Origin: Limisphaerales bacterium
GTDB taxonomy: Bacteria > Verrucomicrobiota > Verrucomicrobiia > Limisphaerales > UBA11358
Assembly: GCA_003455565.1 (NCBI GenBank)
Contig: DMQW01000429.1
Coordinates: forward strand, 5,768-17,762
Direction: 5' to 3'
DNA length: 11,995 nucleotides
Shown piece by piece: positions 5,592-11,995 of this stretch. A program made the translations under genes and the position numbers. Under the pieces are notes generated by a model. That model was given only the letters and a program-made list of their open reading frames with translations, was not told the DNA's origin and made no database searches. The stretch's first letter is position 1. Every line of letters starts with the position of its first letter.

Positions 5592-7409
5592 TTACTTCAT
5601 CTCCTCGATGACTTGTTTCAAGGCCGCCGGCATTTCGGGAATCGGCTCGCGGCGCAACTGCATCGTGCCGTCCTTGCCCTGGAAGACGACGGTGTTGTAT
5701 TTGGCCGCCGCCGGATCCTTGTCCGGGAAATCCTCGCGGAAATGGCCGCCCCGGCTTTCCTTGCGGTCGAGGGCCGAGCGAGTGATGATCTCGGAAACCG
5801 TGAGCTGGTGTTTCAAGTCGAGTGCGGTGTGCCAGCCGGGATTGTATTCGCGGTTGTTGACCACGCCGACCTTGCCGGCGCGCTGCCAGAGCTTGCCGAG
5901 GCCGTCGAGCGCCTTGGCCATTTCGTCTTCGCGGCGCACGATGCCGACCAAGTCCTGCATCATGCCCTGCAAATCGTGCTGCACTTGATACGGCCCTTCG
6001 GTGCTGCCGCCGCGCTCGAACGGTTCCAGCGCCTGGCGCGCGGCTTCCTCGATCTGCGCGTCGTTGGTCTGGCCCGCGCCGTGTTCCTTCGCAAATTTCG
6101 CGGCGAATTCACCGGCGCGCTTGCCGAAGACGATGAGGTCGGACAGGGAATTCCCGCCCAGCCGGTTCGCGCCGTGCAGGCCGCCGGCACATTCACCGGC
6201 GGCGAAAAGACCGGGCACGTTGGACATCTGCGTGTCACCGTCCACCCGCACGCCGCCCATGATGTAGTGCGTGGTCGGGCCGACTTCCATCGGCTCCTTC
6301 GTGATGTCGAGGTTCGCCAGTTCCATGAACTGGTGATACATGGACGGGAGCTTTTTCTTGATGTGCTCCGCCGCGTTCGGGATTTTTTCCTTGATCCACG
6401 CGATGTCGAGAAAGACGCCGCCGTGCGGGCTGCCGCGACCGGCCTTCACTTCGCGCATGATGCAGCGGGCGACGTGGTCGCGCGTCAGCAGTTCCGGCGG
6501 ACGTTTGGCGTTTTTGTCGCCCATCACATAGCGCCAGCCTTCTTCGGGATCGTCCGAGGTCTGGGATTTGTAATTGTCAGGAATGTCGCCAAACATGAAG
6601 CGCTTGCCGTCCTTGTTCCGCAGCACGCCGCCTTCGCCGCGCACGGCTTCGGTGATCAACAGCCCCTGCACACTCAACGGCCAGACCATGCCAGTCGGGT
6701 GAAACTGCAGGAATTCCATGTCCACCAGTTCCGCGCCAGCGTGATACGCGAGCGATTGCCCGTCGCCCGTGCCTTCCCAGGAATTGGTCGTGATCCGGTA
6801 GGAGCGGCCGAGGCCGCCGGTGGACAGCACCATCGCCTTCGCTTTGAGAATTTTGAACCGTCCCCGCTCGCGGTCGTAGCCGAGCGCGCCCACGACGCGG
6901 TCGCCGTCCTTGAGCAGCGTGACAATCGTCCATTCCATGTGGACGGTGATGCCCTGATGAATGCCGTGATCCTGCAAGGTGCGGATTAGTTCCAGGCCGG
7001 TGCGGTCGCCGACGTGGGCGAGGCGCGCATAACGGTGGCCACCGAAATTACGCTGCAAAATTTTCCCGTCCTTCGTGCGGTCGAACACCGCGCCCCACGC
7101 TTCGAGTTCATGGACGCGCGCCGGGGCTTCCTGGGCGTGCAATTCGGCCATGCGCCAGTTGTTGACGTATTGGCCGCCGCGCATCGTGTCGGCGAAATGG
7201 ACGCGCCAGTTGTCGCGGTCGTCCACGTTGCCCATCGCCGCCGCCATGCCGCCCTCGGCCATGACCGTGTGCGCCTTGCCGAGCAGCGATTTGCAGACGA
7301 GCCCGACTTTCACGCCCGCCGCCGAGGCTTCGATGGCCGCGCGCAAACCCGCGCCGCCAGCACCGATGACCAGCACGTCGTATTCAAATGTTTCGTAATT
7401 GGTAGCCAT
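5592..7409 (-). CDS. sdhA: Succinate dehydrogenase/fumarate reductase flavoprotein subunit
   Basis: Catalytic subunit oxidising succinate to fumarate (or the reverse), with covalently bound FAD, on the cytoplasmic face. Length is 605 residues, usual for the family. The N-terminal Rossmann motif VIGAGGAGLRAAIEA (14-28) binds FAD. H47 in AHTVMAEGG fits the covalent flavin site. FHPTG (236-240) and TEAVRGEGG (253-261) line the dicarboxylate site; R310 in LTRDHVAR fits the catalytic arginine; H381 in THYIMGG and R416 in GANRLGGNS also bind substrate. All key residues are present, so it should be active. The ATG at 7409 has no strong ribosome site. sdhB follows after 15 bases, while upstream a 193-base gap containing an inverted-repeat element separates it from sdhC. 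Direction of the reaction in the cell cannot be told from sequence. Confidence 0.98.
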   Translation of the reverse strand: MATNYETFEYDVLVIGAGGAGLRAAIEASAAGVKVGLVCKSLLGKAHTVMAEGGMAAAMGNVDDRDNWRVHFADTMRGGQYVNNWRMAELHAQEAPARVHELEAWGAVFDRTKDGKILQRNFGGHRYARLAHVGDRTGLELIRTLQDHGIHQGITVHMEWTIVTLLKDGDRVVGALGYDRERGRFKILKAKAMVLSTGGLGRSYRITTNSWEGTGDGQSLAYHAGAELVDMEFLQFHPTGMVWPLSVQGLLITEAVRGEGGVLRNKDGKRFMFGDIPDNYKSQTSDDPEEGWRYVMGDKNAKRPPELLTRDHVARCIMREVKAGRGSPHGGVFLDIAWIKEKIPNAAEHIKKKLPSMYHQFMELANLDITKEPMEVGPTTHYIMGGVRVDGDTQMSNVPGLFAAGECAGGLHGANRLGGNSLSDLIVFGKRAGEFAAKFAKEHGAGQTNDAQIEEAARQALEPFERGGSTEGPYQVQHDLQGMMQDLVGIVRREDEMAKALDGLGKLWQRAGKVGVVNNREYNPGWHTALDLKHQLTVSEIITRSALDRKESRGGHFREDFPDKDPAAAKYNTVVFQGKDGTMQLRREPIPEMPAALKQVIEEMK

Positions 7410-7448
7410 GATGAACTAAATTTTTTCTATTCCGAAATGTCTGCCGGG

Positions 7449-7589
7449 AAAATGACGAATGACGAAACCATAATGACTAAAGAATGACCAAGCCCGAATG
7501 ACAAATGCCGACGGAACCGCTTTGCCCGGTTTTGGGGTTTGGTCATTGGGAATTCTTTCGTCATTCGGATTTAGGAATTAGTCATTTCC
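7449..7589. repeat. AATGACGAATGACGAA-type inverted-repeat element between sdhC and sdhA
   Basis: The left arm (about 7449-7505) is made of repeated words: AATGACGAATGACGAAACC, then AATGACTAAAGAATGACC. The right arm (about 7539-7589) is its imperfect reverse complement, with GGTCATTGGGAATTC, TTTCGTCATTCGG and TTAGTCATTTCC. The central loop (about 7506-7538) is GC-richer. Folded as RNA it would give a long imperfect hairpin in the sdhC-sdhA intercistronic space. The same style of TGACGAATGACGAA repeat is, to my knowledge, widespread in verrucomicrobial intergenic DNA. It has no coding capacity of its own. Confidence 0.8.
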
Positions 7590-7602
7590 ATCGCGCTTAT
7601 TT

Positions 7603-8445
7603 TCAAAAATGCCAGCTATAATCATGCAGATGGCCCGTCGCGCAAAGGCGGACATAAACGTCCGCAAAGCCGACCCAGAACAAACTGATCCACGCCCACA
7701 TCATGTGTTTGCGGTTGAGGCAGCTCACGCAGTTGTAACTTTTCGCGCAGGTCGGCGCTTTGGATTTGGAATCCAGAAAGCCGCCGATCAAATGCCGCAG
7801 TGAATGACAGCCGAAAGTATACAGCGCGAGGAAAACCGCGTTCAACGTCAGCACAATCGTTCCCACGCCGATGCCGAAATGTTTCGCGCCGGTCAGGTCG
7901 GTGAACCACATTCCTTTCCACGCGTCATGCGAAAGCAGGATGATGAACAGGAACGCAAGGTAGAAAAAGTAGCGGTGGACGTTTTGAATGATGAGCGGGA
8001 AAGAGCGTTCACCGAGAAACGTTTTGCGCGGTTCGCCGACGGCGCAGTTGATCGGGTCGGCCCAGAATGCCTTGTAATATGCGCCGCGATAATAATAACA
8101 GGTGAAACGAAATCCGGCCGGAATCCACAAAATCAAAAAGGCGGGCGAGAACGGTGCCCAAGCCGGCCACCACGCCGGCAGGATCGCACCAAAAATGGCA
8201 TGCGGCGAGGTGCCCCAGAATTCCGGCGAGTAAAACGGCGAAAGATAATTTGCGCCGTTGCCGCCGAACCAGTAGCTGCAATTGCCGGTCTTGATGTCTT
8301 GGACTCCTTGAAACGCCGCCCACGTCGAATAGACGATGAACGCGAAGAAGCCAAGGAACACCACGAGCGGCTGGAGCCACCAGACGTCGGGACGGGTCGT
8401 TTCGCCAAAGCCACGTTGCTTCGGCAGGGTATCAGCGTAAGGCAT
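7603..8445 (-). CDS. sdhC: Succinate dehydrogenase membrane anchor/cytochrome b-type subunit (Sdh1-like)
   Basis: Single large membrane anchor of complex II that hands electrons to the quinone pool. From the ATG at 8445 it has 280 residues; a TTG at 8484 would add 13 residues (numbers below count from that TTG). About five membrane helices are visible, near 37-58, 103-124, 171-187, 204-226 and 262-280. Conserved stretches include YLSPFYSPE, GFRFTCYYYRGAYYKAFWADP, FPLIIQNVHRYFFYLA, YTFGCHSLRHLIGG and NCVSCLNRKHMMWAW. It lacks the usual pairing of two small anchors SdhC and SdhD, and resembles the one-anchor Sdh1 type known in mycobacteria. Cysteines C246, C252 and C255 followed by H260 suggest a possible metal or cluster site. 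The ATG was preferred because the extra N-terminal residues look unlike coding sequence and a candidate -10 overlaps that area. Confidence 0.9.
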   Translation of the reverse strand: MPYADTLPKQRGFGETTRPDVWWLQPLVVFLGFFAFIVYSTWAAFQGVQDIKTGNCSYWFGGNGANYLSPFYSPEFWGTSPHAIFGAILPAWWPAWAPFSPAFLILWIPAGFRFTCYYYRGAYYKAFWADPINCAVGEPRKTFLGERSFPLIIQNVHRYFFYLAFLFIILLSHDAWKGMWFTDLTGAKHFGIGVGTIVLTLNAVFLALYTFGCHSLRHLIGGFLDSKSKAPTCAKSYNCVSCLNRKHMMWAWISLFWVGFADVYVRLCATGHLHDYSWHF

Positions 8446-8496
8446 AACGGGGTTAACTCTAGTTACTATCCCGCCCAGCGTCAACGCCCCGGGAAA

Positions 8497-8502
8497 AGTA
8501 TA
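8497..8502 (-). promoter_or_regulatory. Weak candidate -10 element for sdhCAB
   Basis: The minus strand reads TATACT at 8502-8497, close to the TATAAT consensus, within the gap between folC and sdhC and about 52 bases before the sdhC ATG. No convincing TTGACA-like -35 is found 16 to 18 bases upstream. It would allow sdhCAB to be transcribed apart from pyrG-folC. This is a guess from one hexamer. Confidence 0.22.
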
Positions 8503-8532
8503 AGTGCCACTTCGACTTAACTTGCCGGCTGC

Positions 8533-9810
8533 TTATCGCTGAATTGGAGCCGCGTTCCACTCGTTCAAACCGCGTTCGCCGGTGCCGCCCGGCGAAAGCC
8601 CCAGCCGTTCCAACGCCTCACCGACAAGATACAACGAACCCGTGACCACGACGAAAGGCTCGTCTTTGCTGGCGTTTAACGCTTCTGAAAAATTTGCCGC
8701 GACCACAACTTCCGCCGCCGGATTGGCGGAACGAAACGCTGCCGCCAGTTCACGCGCGTCCGTCGTGCGCGCGCTGGCGACCGGCACAGTGAAAATTTTG
8801 TCCGCCAGCGGCGCAAGAATCCGGCAGATGTCCGGCCAATTCTTGTCCGCCAGCGTGCCAAAAATGAGAAGCGGACGGACTCCGGCGAAATCCAACTCCA
8901 GCGCTGCCCGCAGCACTTCCGCGCTGGCCACGTTGTGCGCGCCATCAAGCAAAATTTTTTGTCCGCCAGTCCGCGCGACCAGTTGCAACCGGCCCGGCCA
9001 GTCAACGGCAGCAAGCCCCGCGCGAATTTTTTCGTCGGGAACGGAAATTTGCTTTTGCAAAACTTCAACCGTCGCCAGCGCGAGCGCGGCGTTTAGTTTT
9101 TGGTGGTCGCCGAGCAATGGTGGGGCGAGCGTCCCCGCGAGCCGTTCCGCCGTCACAATTTTCAGCGCCGCGTTTTTCTCCTGCGCGATTTTTTCAATGA
9201 CCGCCAAAGCTGATAATTCATCTGTCGCAGTGACAACTGAAATTCCGGGCTTGATGATGCCGGCCTTTTCCGTGGCGATTTTCCCCAGCGTGTCACCGAG
9301 CCATTGCGTGTGATCGAAGGCGATGTTCGTGATGACGCTCACGAGCGGCGTGACGATGTTCGTGGCGTCGAGCCGTCCGCCGAGGCCGGTTTCCCAAATC
9401 ACGAGGTCACATTTTTGCTCCGCAAAAAACTTCAGCGCCATGACCGTGACGACTTCAAAAAGCGTCAGGTGATTGCCGTTGGGAAATTGTTTGAGCAGCG
9501 GCTGAAATTCTTCGACCAGCCGGACCAGTTCGTTTTCCGAAATCAATTGCCGGTTGACCTGAATCCGTTCGCGGAACGAAATCAAATGCGGCGAGGTGAA
9601 CAGCCCGACGCGTAATCCCGATGCGCGATAAATGCTTTCCAGCATCGCGCAGGTCGAGCCTTTGCCGTTCGTGCCAGCGACATGGATGAAGCGGAGTTTT
9701 TCCTGCGGATCGCCCGCGAGCGCGGCGAGACGGAACGTGTTTTCCAGCCCGAAATGCGCGCCGAAAATTTGCAGGCCGTAGAGAAATTGAACCGTTTTGT
9801 CGTAGGTCAC
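8533..9810 (-). CDS. folC: Bifunctional dihydrofolate synthase/folylpolyglutamate synthase
   Basis: Cytoplasmic Mur-ligase-family enzyme that adds glutamate to dihydropteroate and to folates using ATP. Length is 425 residues, normal. It shows the P-loop GTNGKGS (46-52), FTSPHLISFRERIQVN (71-86), WETGLGGRLDATNIV (139-153), NIAFDHTQWLG (162-172) and EKAGIIKPG (181-189), whose lysine fits the carbamylated residue of this family. WPGRLQ (271-276) and LLDGAHN (287-293) of the C-terminal domain follow. The start is a GTG at 9810, giving the familiar MTYDKTVQFLY opening, three bases after the stop of the 70-residue gene upstream; no Shine-Dalgarno is visible, so translation is probably coupled. One-carbon metabolism pairs sensibly with the nucleotide gene pyrG upstream, but the intervening two genes are unrelated. 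Whether both activities are present cannot be judged from motifs alone. Confidence 0.97.
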   Translation of the reverse strand: MTYDKTVQFLYGLQIFGAHFGLENTFRLAALAGDPQEKLRFIHVAGTNGKGSTCAMLESIYRASGLRVGLFTSPHLISFRERIQVNRQLISENELVRLVEEFQPLLKQFPNGNHLTLFEVVTVMALKFFAEQKCDLVIWETGLGGRLDATNIVTPLVSVITNIAFDHTQWLGDTLGKIATEKAGIIKPGISVVTATDELSALAVIEKIAQEKNAALKIVTAERLAGTLAPPLLGDHQKLNAALALATVEVLQKQISVPDEKIRAGLAAVDWPGRLQLVARTGGQKILLDGAHNVASAEVLRAALELDFAGVRPLLIFGTLADKNWPDICRILAPLADKIFTVPVASARTTDARELAAAFRSANPAAEVVVAANFSEALNASKDEPFVVVTGSLYLVGEALERLGLSPGGTGERGLNEWNAAPIQR

Positions 9811-9813
9811 GGC

Positions 9814-10026
9814 TTACAGTTTGAATTCAACAACACAACGGTTTGAATCGCGCCGTGATTTTTTTGGCGTTGAAAAAAGCGCGAGCATTTCTTCGTTCCA
9901 GCGAAATGCCTCTGCTGGCGACATGCAGACAACGTGCGATTTCATCCCGCTCCAATCGGGAAACTCCAAATTCACCGGCGCGTCATTCAGGATGGATTGC
10001 GCCGCATTCGCGTTTGAGTAATTCAT
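9814..10026 (-). CDS. 70-residue protein of unknown function, partner of the nucleotidyltransferase
   Basis: I do not recognise a characterised family. From the ATG at 10026 it has 70 residues: an acidic/neutral first half (PVNLEFPDWSGMKSHVV), then MSPAEAFRWNEEMLALFSTP and a basic tail with RDSNRCVVEFKL at the C-terminus. No membrane segment or signal peptide is seen. The ATG is chosen over an ATG at 10077 because AGGA lies five bases upstream (10032-10035), the clearest ribosome site in the window. It starts inside the nucleotidyltransferase gene, overlapping by 44 bases, and ends three bases before folC, so it is surely co-translated. The overlap with an AbiEii/MNT-like gene invites a toxin-antitoxin reading, but such antitoxins usually have a recognisable DNA-binding or HEPN domain and this one does not. 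Existence as a gene is well supported; function is open. Confidence 0.75.
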   Translation of the reverse strand: MNYSNANAAQSILNDAPVNLEFPDWSGMKSHVVCMSPAEAFRWNEEMLALFSTPKKSRRDSNRCVVEFKL

Positions 10027-10525
10027 AAAATTCCTGGCCACCGTGTTTGAGCAAAATAGCCCGCAACGTCGGCTCATTCAAGTCCAGCTTGTTGATTTTC
10101 GTCAACTGCACCAAGTCTTCAATGTCTTTCATGGCGCGATGCGGACGGCTCTGAAACGCATGACATTTCAAGGCGAACAGATGCAGCAACGAAACGACCC
10201 TGGCCATGACGCCGTCGGTTTCAATTTGTGCCGCCGCAGATAGCATCTGGTTGAAAATTTCATTGTTCACGAACATTAAATCCAATGGCAATTTTTCGCT
10301 TGGCGGTGGATTGAATTGCAAAAAAGTCGGGCCGGAGAAATGAACGGCGAATTTCAAACTTTCCAGAAGTTTTTGCCAGTCGTTGGCTTGAGATTTTCGG
10401 ATGATAAAATCAATGTCACCGGTCGTTCGAACAAACCCGTGAGCCATGACGGCGTAACCGCCGATGAGCATGAAAGGCAATTTCTGTTCATCTGCCTTTT
10501 GCGAAATGACGCGGAGCAAGCTCAT
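9983..10525 (-). CDS. AbiEii/MNT-like nucleotidyltransferase (DUF6036-type)
   Basis: Predicted cytoplasmic nucleotidyltransferase of the DNA polymerase beta fold, 180 residues. The start of the fold reads FMLIGGYAVMAHGFVRTTGDIDF (18-40), with GG22-23, R33 and the paired aspartates D37 and D39; D82 in LPLDLMFV fits the third catalytic carboxylate. HLFALKCHAF and RAMKDIEDLVQL (about 117-142) match the helical part of AbiEii-type proteins. All three acids are present, so it could be active. The ATG lies six bases after the pyrG stop, with no separate ribosome site, implying coupled translation, and its 3' end overlaps the 70-residue gene. Relatives include abortive-infection AbiEii toxins and MNT antitoxins that modify tRNA or a partner protein; others have no known role. 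The substrate here is unknown, and its place between housekeeping genes is unusual for a defence gene. Confidence 0.82.
   Translation of the reverse strand: MSLLRVISQKADEQKLPFMLIGGYAVMAHGFVRTTGDIDFIIRKSQANDWQKLLESLKFAVHFSGPTFLQFNPPPSEKLPLDLMFVNNEIFNQMLSAAAQIETDGVMARVVSLLHLFALKCHAFQSRPHRAMKDIEDLVQLTKINKLDLNEPTLRAILLKHGGQEFYELLKRECGAIHPE
10032..10035 (-). promoter_or_regulatory. Ribosome binding site deciding the start of the 70-residue gene
   Basis: The minus strand reads CCAGGAATTTT immediately before the ATG at 10026, giving AGGA with five-base spacing. Other genes here mostly lack such a site, so it stands out and argues for independent initiation within the end of the upstream gene. Confidence 0.55.
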
Positions 10526-10531
10526 GGATTT

Positions 10532-11995
10532 TCACAGCGGCTGGTGATGGATGTGCGCGTGCGCGGCGGCGATGAAGCCTTTGAACAGCGGATGCGGCTG
10601 GTGCGGCTTGCTTAAAAATTCCGGGTGAAACTGGCTCGCCATAAAAAATGGATGATCTTTCAGCTCGATGACTTCGACGAGTTTGCCGTCGGGCGAAAGG
10701 CCGCTGAAAATGAAGCCGGCCTTCTCGAATTTTTCGCGGTAGGCGTTGTTGAATTCGTAGCGGTGGCGGTGGCGTTCGTTGACGACGAATGCGCCGTAAA
10801 GTTGTTGCGCCTTCGTGCCCATCGCCAACTGGCAGGGCTGCGCGCCGAGCCGCATCGTGCCGCCCTTTTTTGTCACGCGCTTTTGTTCGTCGAGCATGGC
10901 GATGACCGGATGCGGCGTGTGCAAATCAAATTCGGTCGAGTGCGCCTTCGCGAGTTTCAAAATGTTGCGTGCGAATTCAATCGTCGCGATTTGCATTCCG
11001 AGGCAAAGGCCGAGATACGGGATTTTATTTTCGCGCGCGAATTGAGCCGCGAGAATTTTTCCTTCCACGCCGCGCTCGCCGAAACCGCCCGGCACGAGAA
11101 TTCCGCCGAGGCCGTGCAACATTTTTTCCGCGCCATTCTTTTCAATTTCCTCGGCGTCCACTTGCACGATCTCCATGCCGCAATCGTTGGCGATGCCGCC
11201 GTGGATGATCGCCTCGTAAACCGATTTGTAGGCGTCCTGCAACTCGATGTATTTCCCGACGACGCCGACGCGCACGCGATGCTGCGGCGCGATGAGTTTG
11301 CGGATGATTTCCTGCCAGTGCGTCATGTTCGCGACGGGCGTGTCGAGATGCAACAGCCGGCAAACCAAATCGTCCACGCGTTCGCGTTGCAGCATCAGCG
11401 GCACTTCATAAATAGAATGGTCAACGTCTTTTTCCTCGATGACGGCTTCGAGCGGGACGTTGCAGAACATGGAAATTTTCTGGCGCAATTCCTTGTCGAG
11501 CGGCCTTTCACAACGGCACACCAAAACGTGCGGCATGATGCCGATTTCGCGCAGCTTGGCGACGGATTGCTGCGTCGGTTTCGTTTTCAATTCACCGGCG
11601 GCCTTGATGAACGGAACGTAAGTGACGTGCAGAAAAATCGCGTTGTTGTAGCCGACTTCCAGCGCGAATTCGCGGATGGCTTCGAGAAACGGCAGCCCTT
11701 CGATGTCGCCGGTCGTGCCGCCGATTTCCGTGATGATGACATCGGCCTTGGATTTTTCGGCGAGAACATGGATGCGGTTTTTGATTTCGTCCGTGACGTG
11801 CGGAATCACCTGCACCGTCTTGCCAAGATATTTTCCTTCGCGCTCGTTGTTGAGCACGGTCTGATAAACCTGTCCGCTCGTGAGATTGTTTAGCCGCGTC
11901 AGCTTGACGTTCGTGAACCGTTCGTAATGGCCAAGGTCGAGGTCGGTCTCCGCGCCGTCATCGAGCACATAAACCTCGCCGTGCTGATACGGCGA
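10532..11995 (-). CDS. pyrG: CTP synthase (5' end beyond window)
   Basis: Makes CTP from UTP, ATP and glutamine in the cytoplasm, the last step of pyrimidine nucleotide synthesis. The frame runs from the window edge to a TGA at 10532, 487 codons. The true start is off the window, about 50 residues further, since the first visible residues SPYQHGEVYVLDDG are internal in the family. The amidoligase domain shows DLDLGHYERF, ITEIGGTTGDIEGLPFLEA and KTKPTQQSVAKLREIGI. The C-terminal glutamine amidotransferase domain shows VGVVGKYIELQDAYKSVYEA, PGGFGERG, the nucleophile in LGLCLGMQ and the His-Glu pair in FHPEF, completing the Cys-His-Glu triad. The protein ends with a His-rich tail, HAHIHHQPL. The GTG at 11968 is not the start. 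The nucleotidyltransferase gene follows after six bases, so the two are co-transcribed. Confidence 0.98.
   Translation of the reverse strand, partial: SPYQHGEVYVLDDGAETDLDLGHYERFTNVKLTRLNNLTSGQVYQTVLNNEREGKYLGKTVQVIPHVTDEIKNRIHVLAEKSKADVIITEIGGTTGDIEGLPFLEAIREFALEVGYNNAIFLHVTYVPFIKAAGELKTKPTQQSVAKLREIGIMPHVLVCRCERPLDKELRQKISMFCNVPLEAVIEEKDVDHSIYEVPLMLQRERVDDLVCRLLHLDTPVANMTHWQEIIRKLIAPQHRVRVGVVGKYIELQDAYKSVYEAIIHGGIANDCGMEIVQVDAEEIEKNGAEKMLHGLGGILVPGGFGERGVEGKILAAQFARENKIPYLGLCLGMQIATIEFARNILKLAKAHSTEFDLHTPHPVIAMLDEQKRVTKKGGTMRLGAQPCQLAMGTKAQQLYGAFVVNERHRHRYEFNNAYREKFEKAGFIFSGLSPDGKLVEVIELKDHPFFMASQFHPEFLSKPHQPHPLFKGFIAAAHAHIHHQPL

Noticed and set aside
5613..6989. 458-codon open frame on the plus strand opposite sdhA
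   Set aside because: It lies wholly antisense to sdhA, whose motifs are unmistakable. The translation is rich in Arg, Ala, His and Val without domains, as expected for the shadow of a GC-rich gene.
7014..7487. 157-codon plus-strand frame ending KMTNDETIMTKE
   Set aside because: It is antisense to the start of sdhA, and its tail is the translation of the TGACGAA inverted repeat.
10625..11893. 422-codon open frame on the plus strand opposite pyrG
   Set aside because: Antisense to pyrG with no recognisable domain; low-complexity Phe/Arg/Asp composition is the mirror of the real coding strand.

Overview
The window looks like a chromosomal segment of a verrucomicrobial bacterium, probably near Pedosphaera/Limisphaerales. 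This is an inference. It rests on the protein types (a SdhCAB set with one large membrane anchor, a GH28-like gene paired with a sodium symporter, an ArsR-like remnant) and on the intergenic palindromic elements, which I associate with that group. No rRNA or other taxonomic marker is present. Every intact gene lies on the minus strand, so the biology reads from right to left.

Right half (about 11995 to 4827): a compact run of genes. It starts with pyrG (CTP synthase, 5' end off the window). Next come an AbiEii/MNT-like nucleotidyltransferase and an overlapping 70-residue partner of unknown function. folC (dihydrofolate/folylpolyglutamate synthase) follows, then sdhC, sdhA and sdhB (succinate dehydrogenase/fumarate reductase). 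Gaps from pyrG to folC are a few bases or negative, which suggests co-transcription. The gap before sdhC is longer and holds a weak candidate -10. A roughly 140-bp imperfect inverted-repeat element sits between sdhC and sdhA.

Middle (about 2870 to 4826): nearly 2 kb with no intact gene. It holds a decayed piece of a GH127-type (DUF1680) glycosidase on the minus strand, an array of 21-bp palindromic repeats, and an ArsR-like regulator on the plus strand whose centre has been replaced by a GATTACG/TAATC palindrome. It also holds a 160-bp element folding into four hairpins. This is a gene graveyard colonised by small repeats.

Left (about 2869 to 1): a secreted GH28-like right-handed beta-helix glycosidase, followed after 26 bases by an SSS-family sodium/solute symporter that runs off the window. 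Together with the GH127 remnant this looks like part of a plant or algal polysaccharide-use locus: the enzyme cleaves outside the cytoplasm and the symporter imports a product. The exact sugar cannot be read from the sequence.

No CRISPR array, phage genes, tRNA, rRNA or intact transposase was seen. The most interesting items are the repeat-replaced regulator, the 21-bp array, the four-hairpin element, the inverted repeat inside the sdh run, and the nucleotidyltransferase plus small-protein pair.
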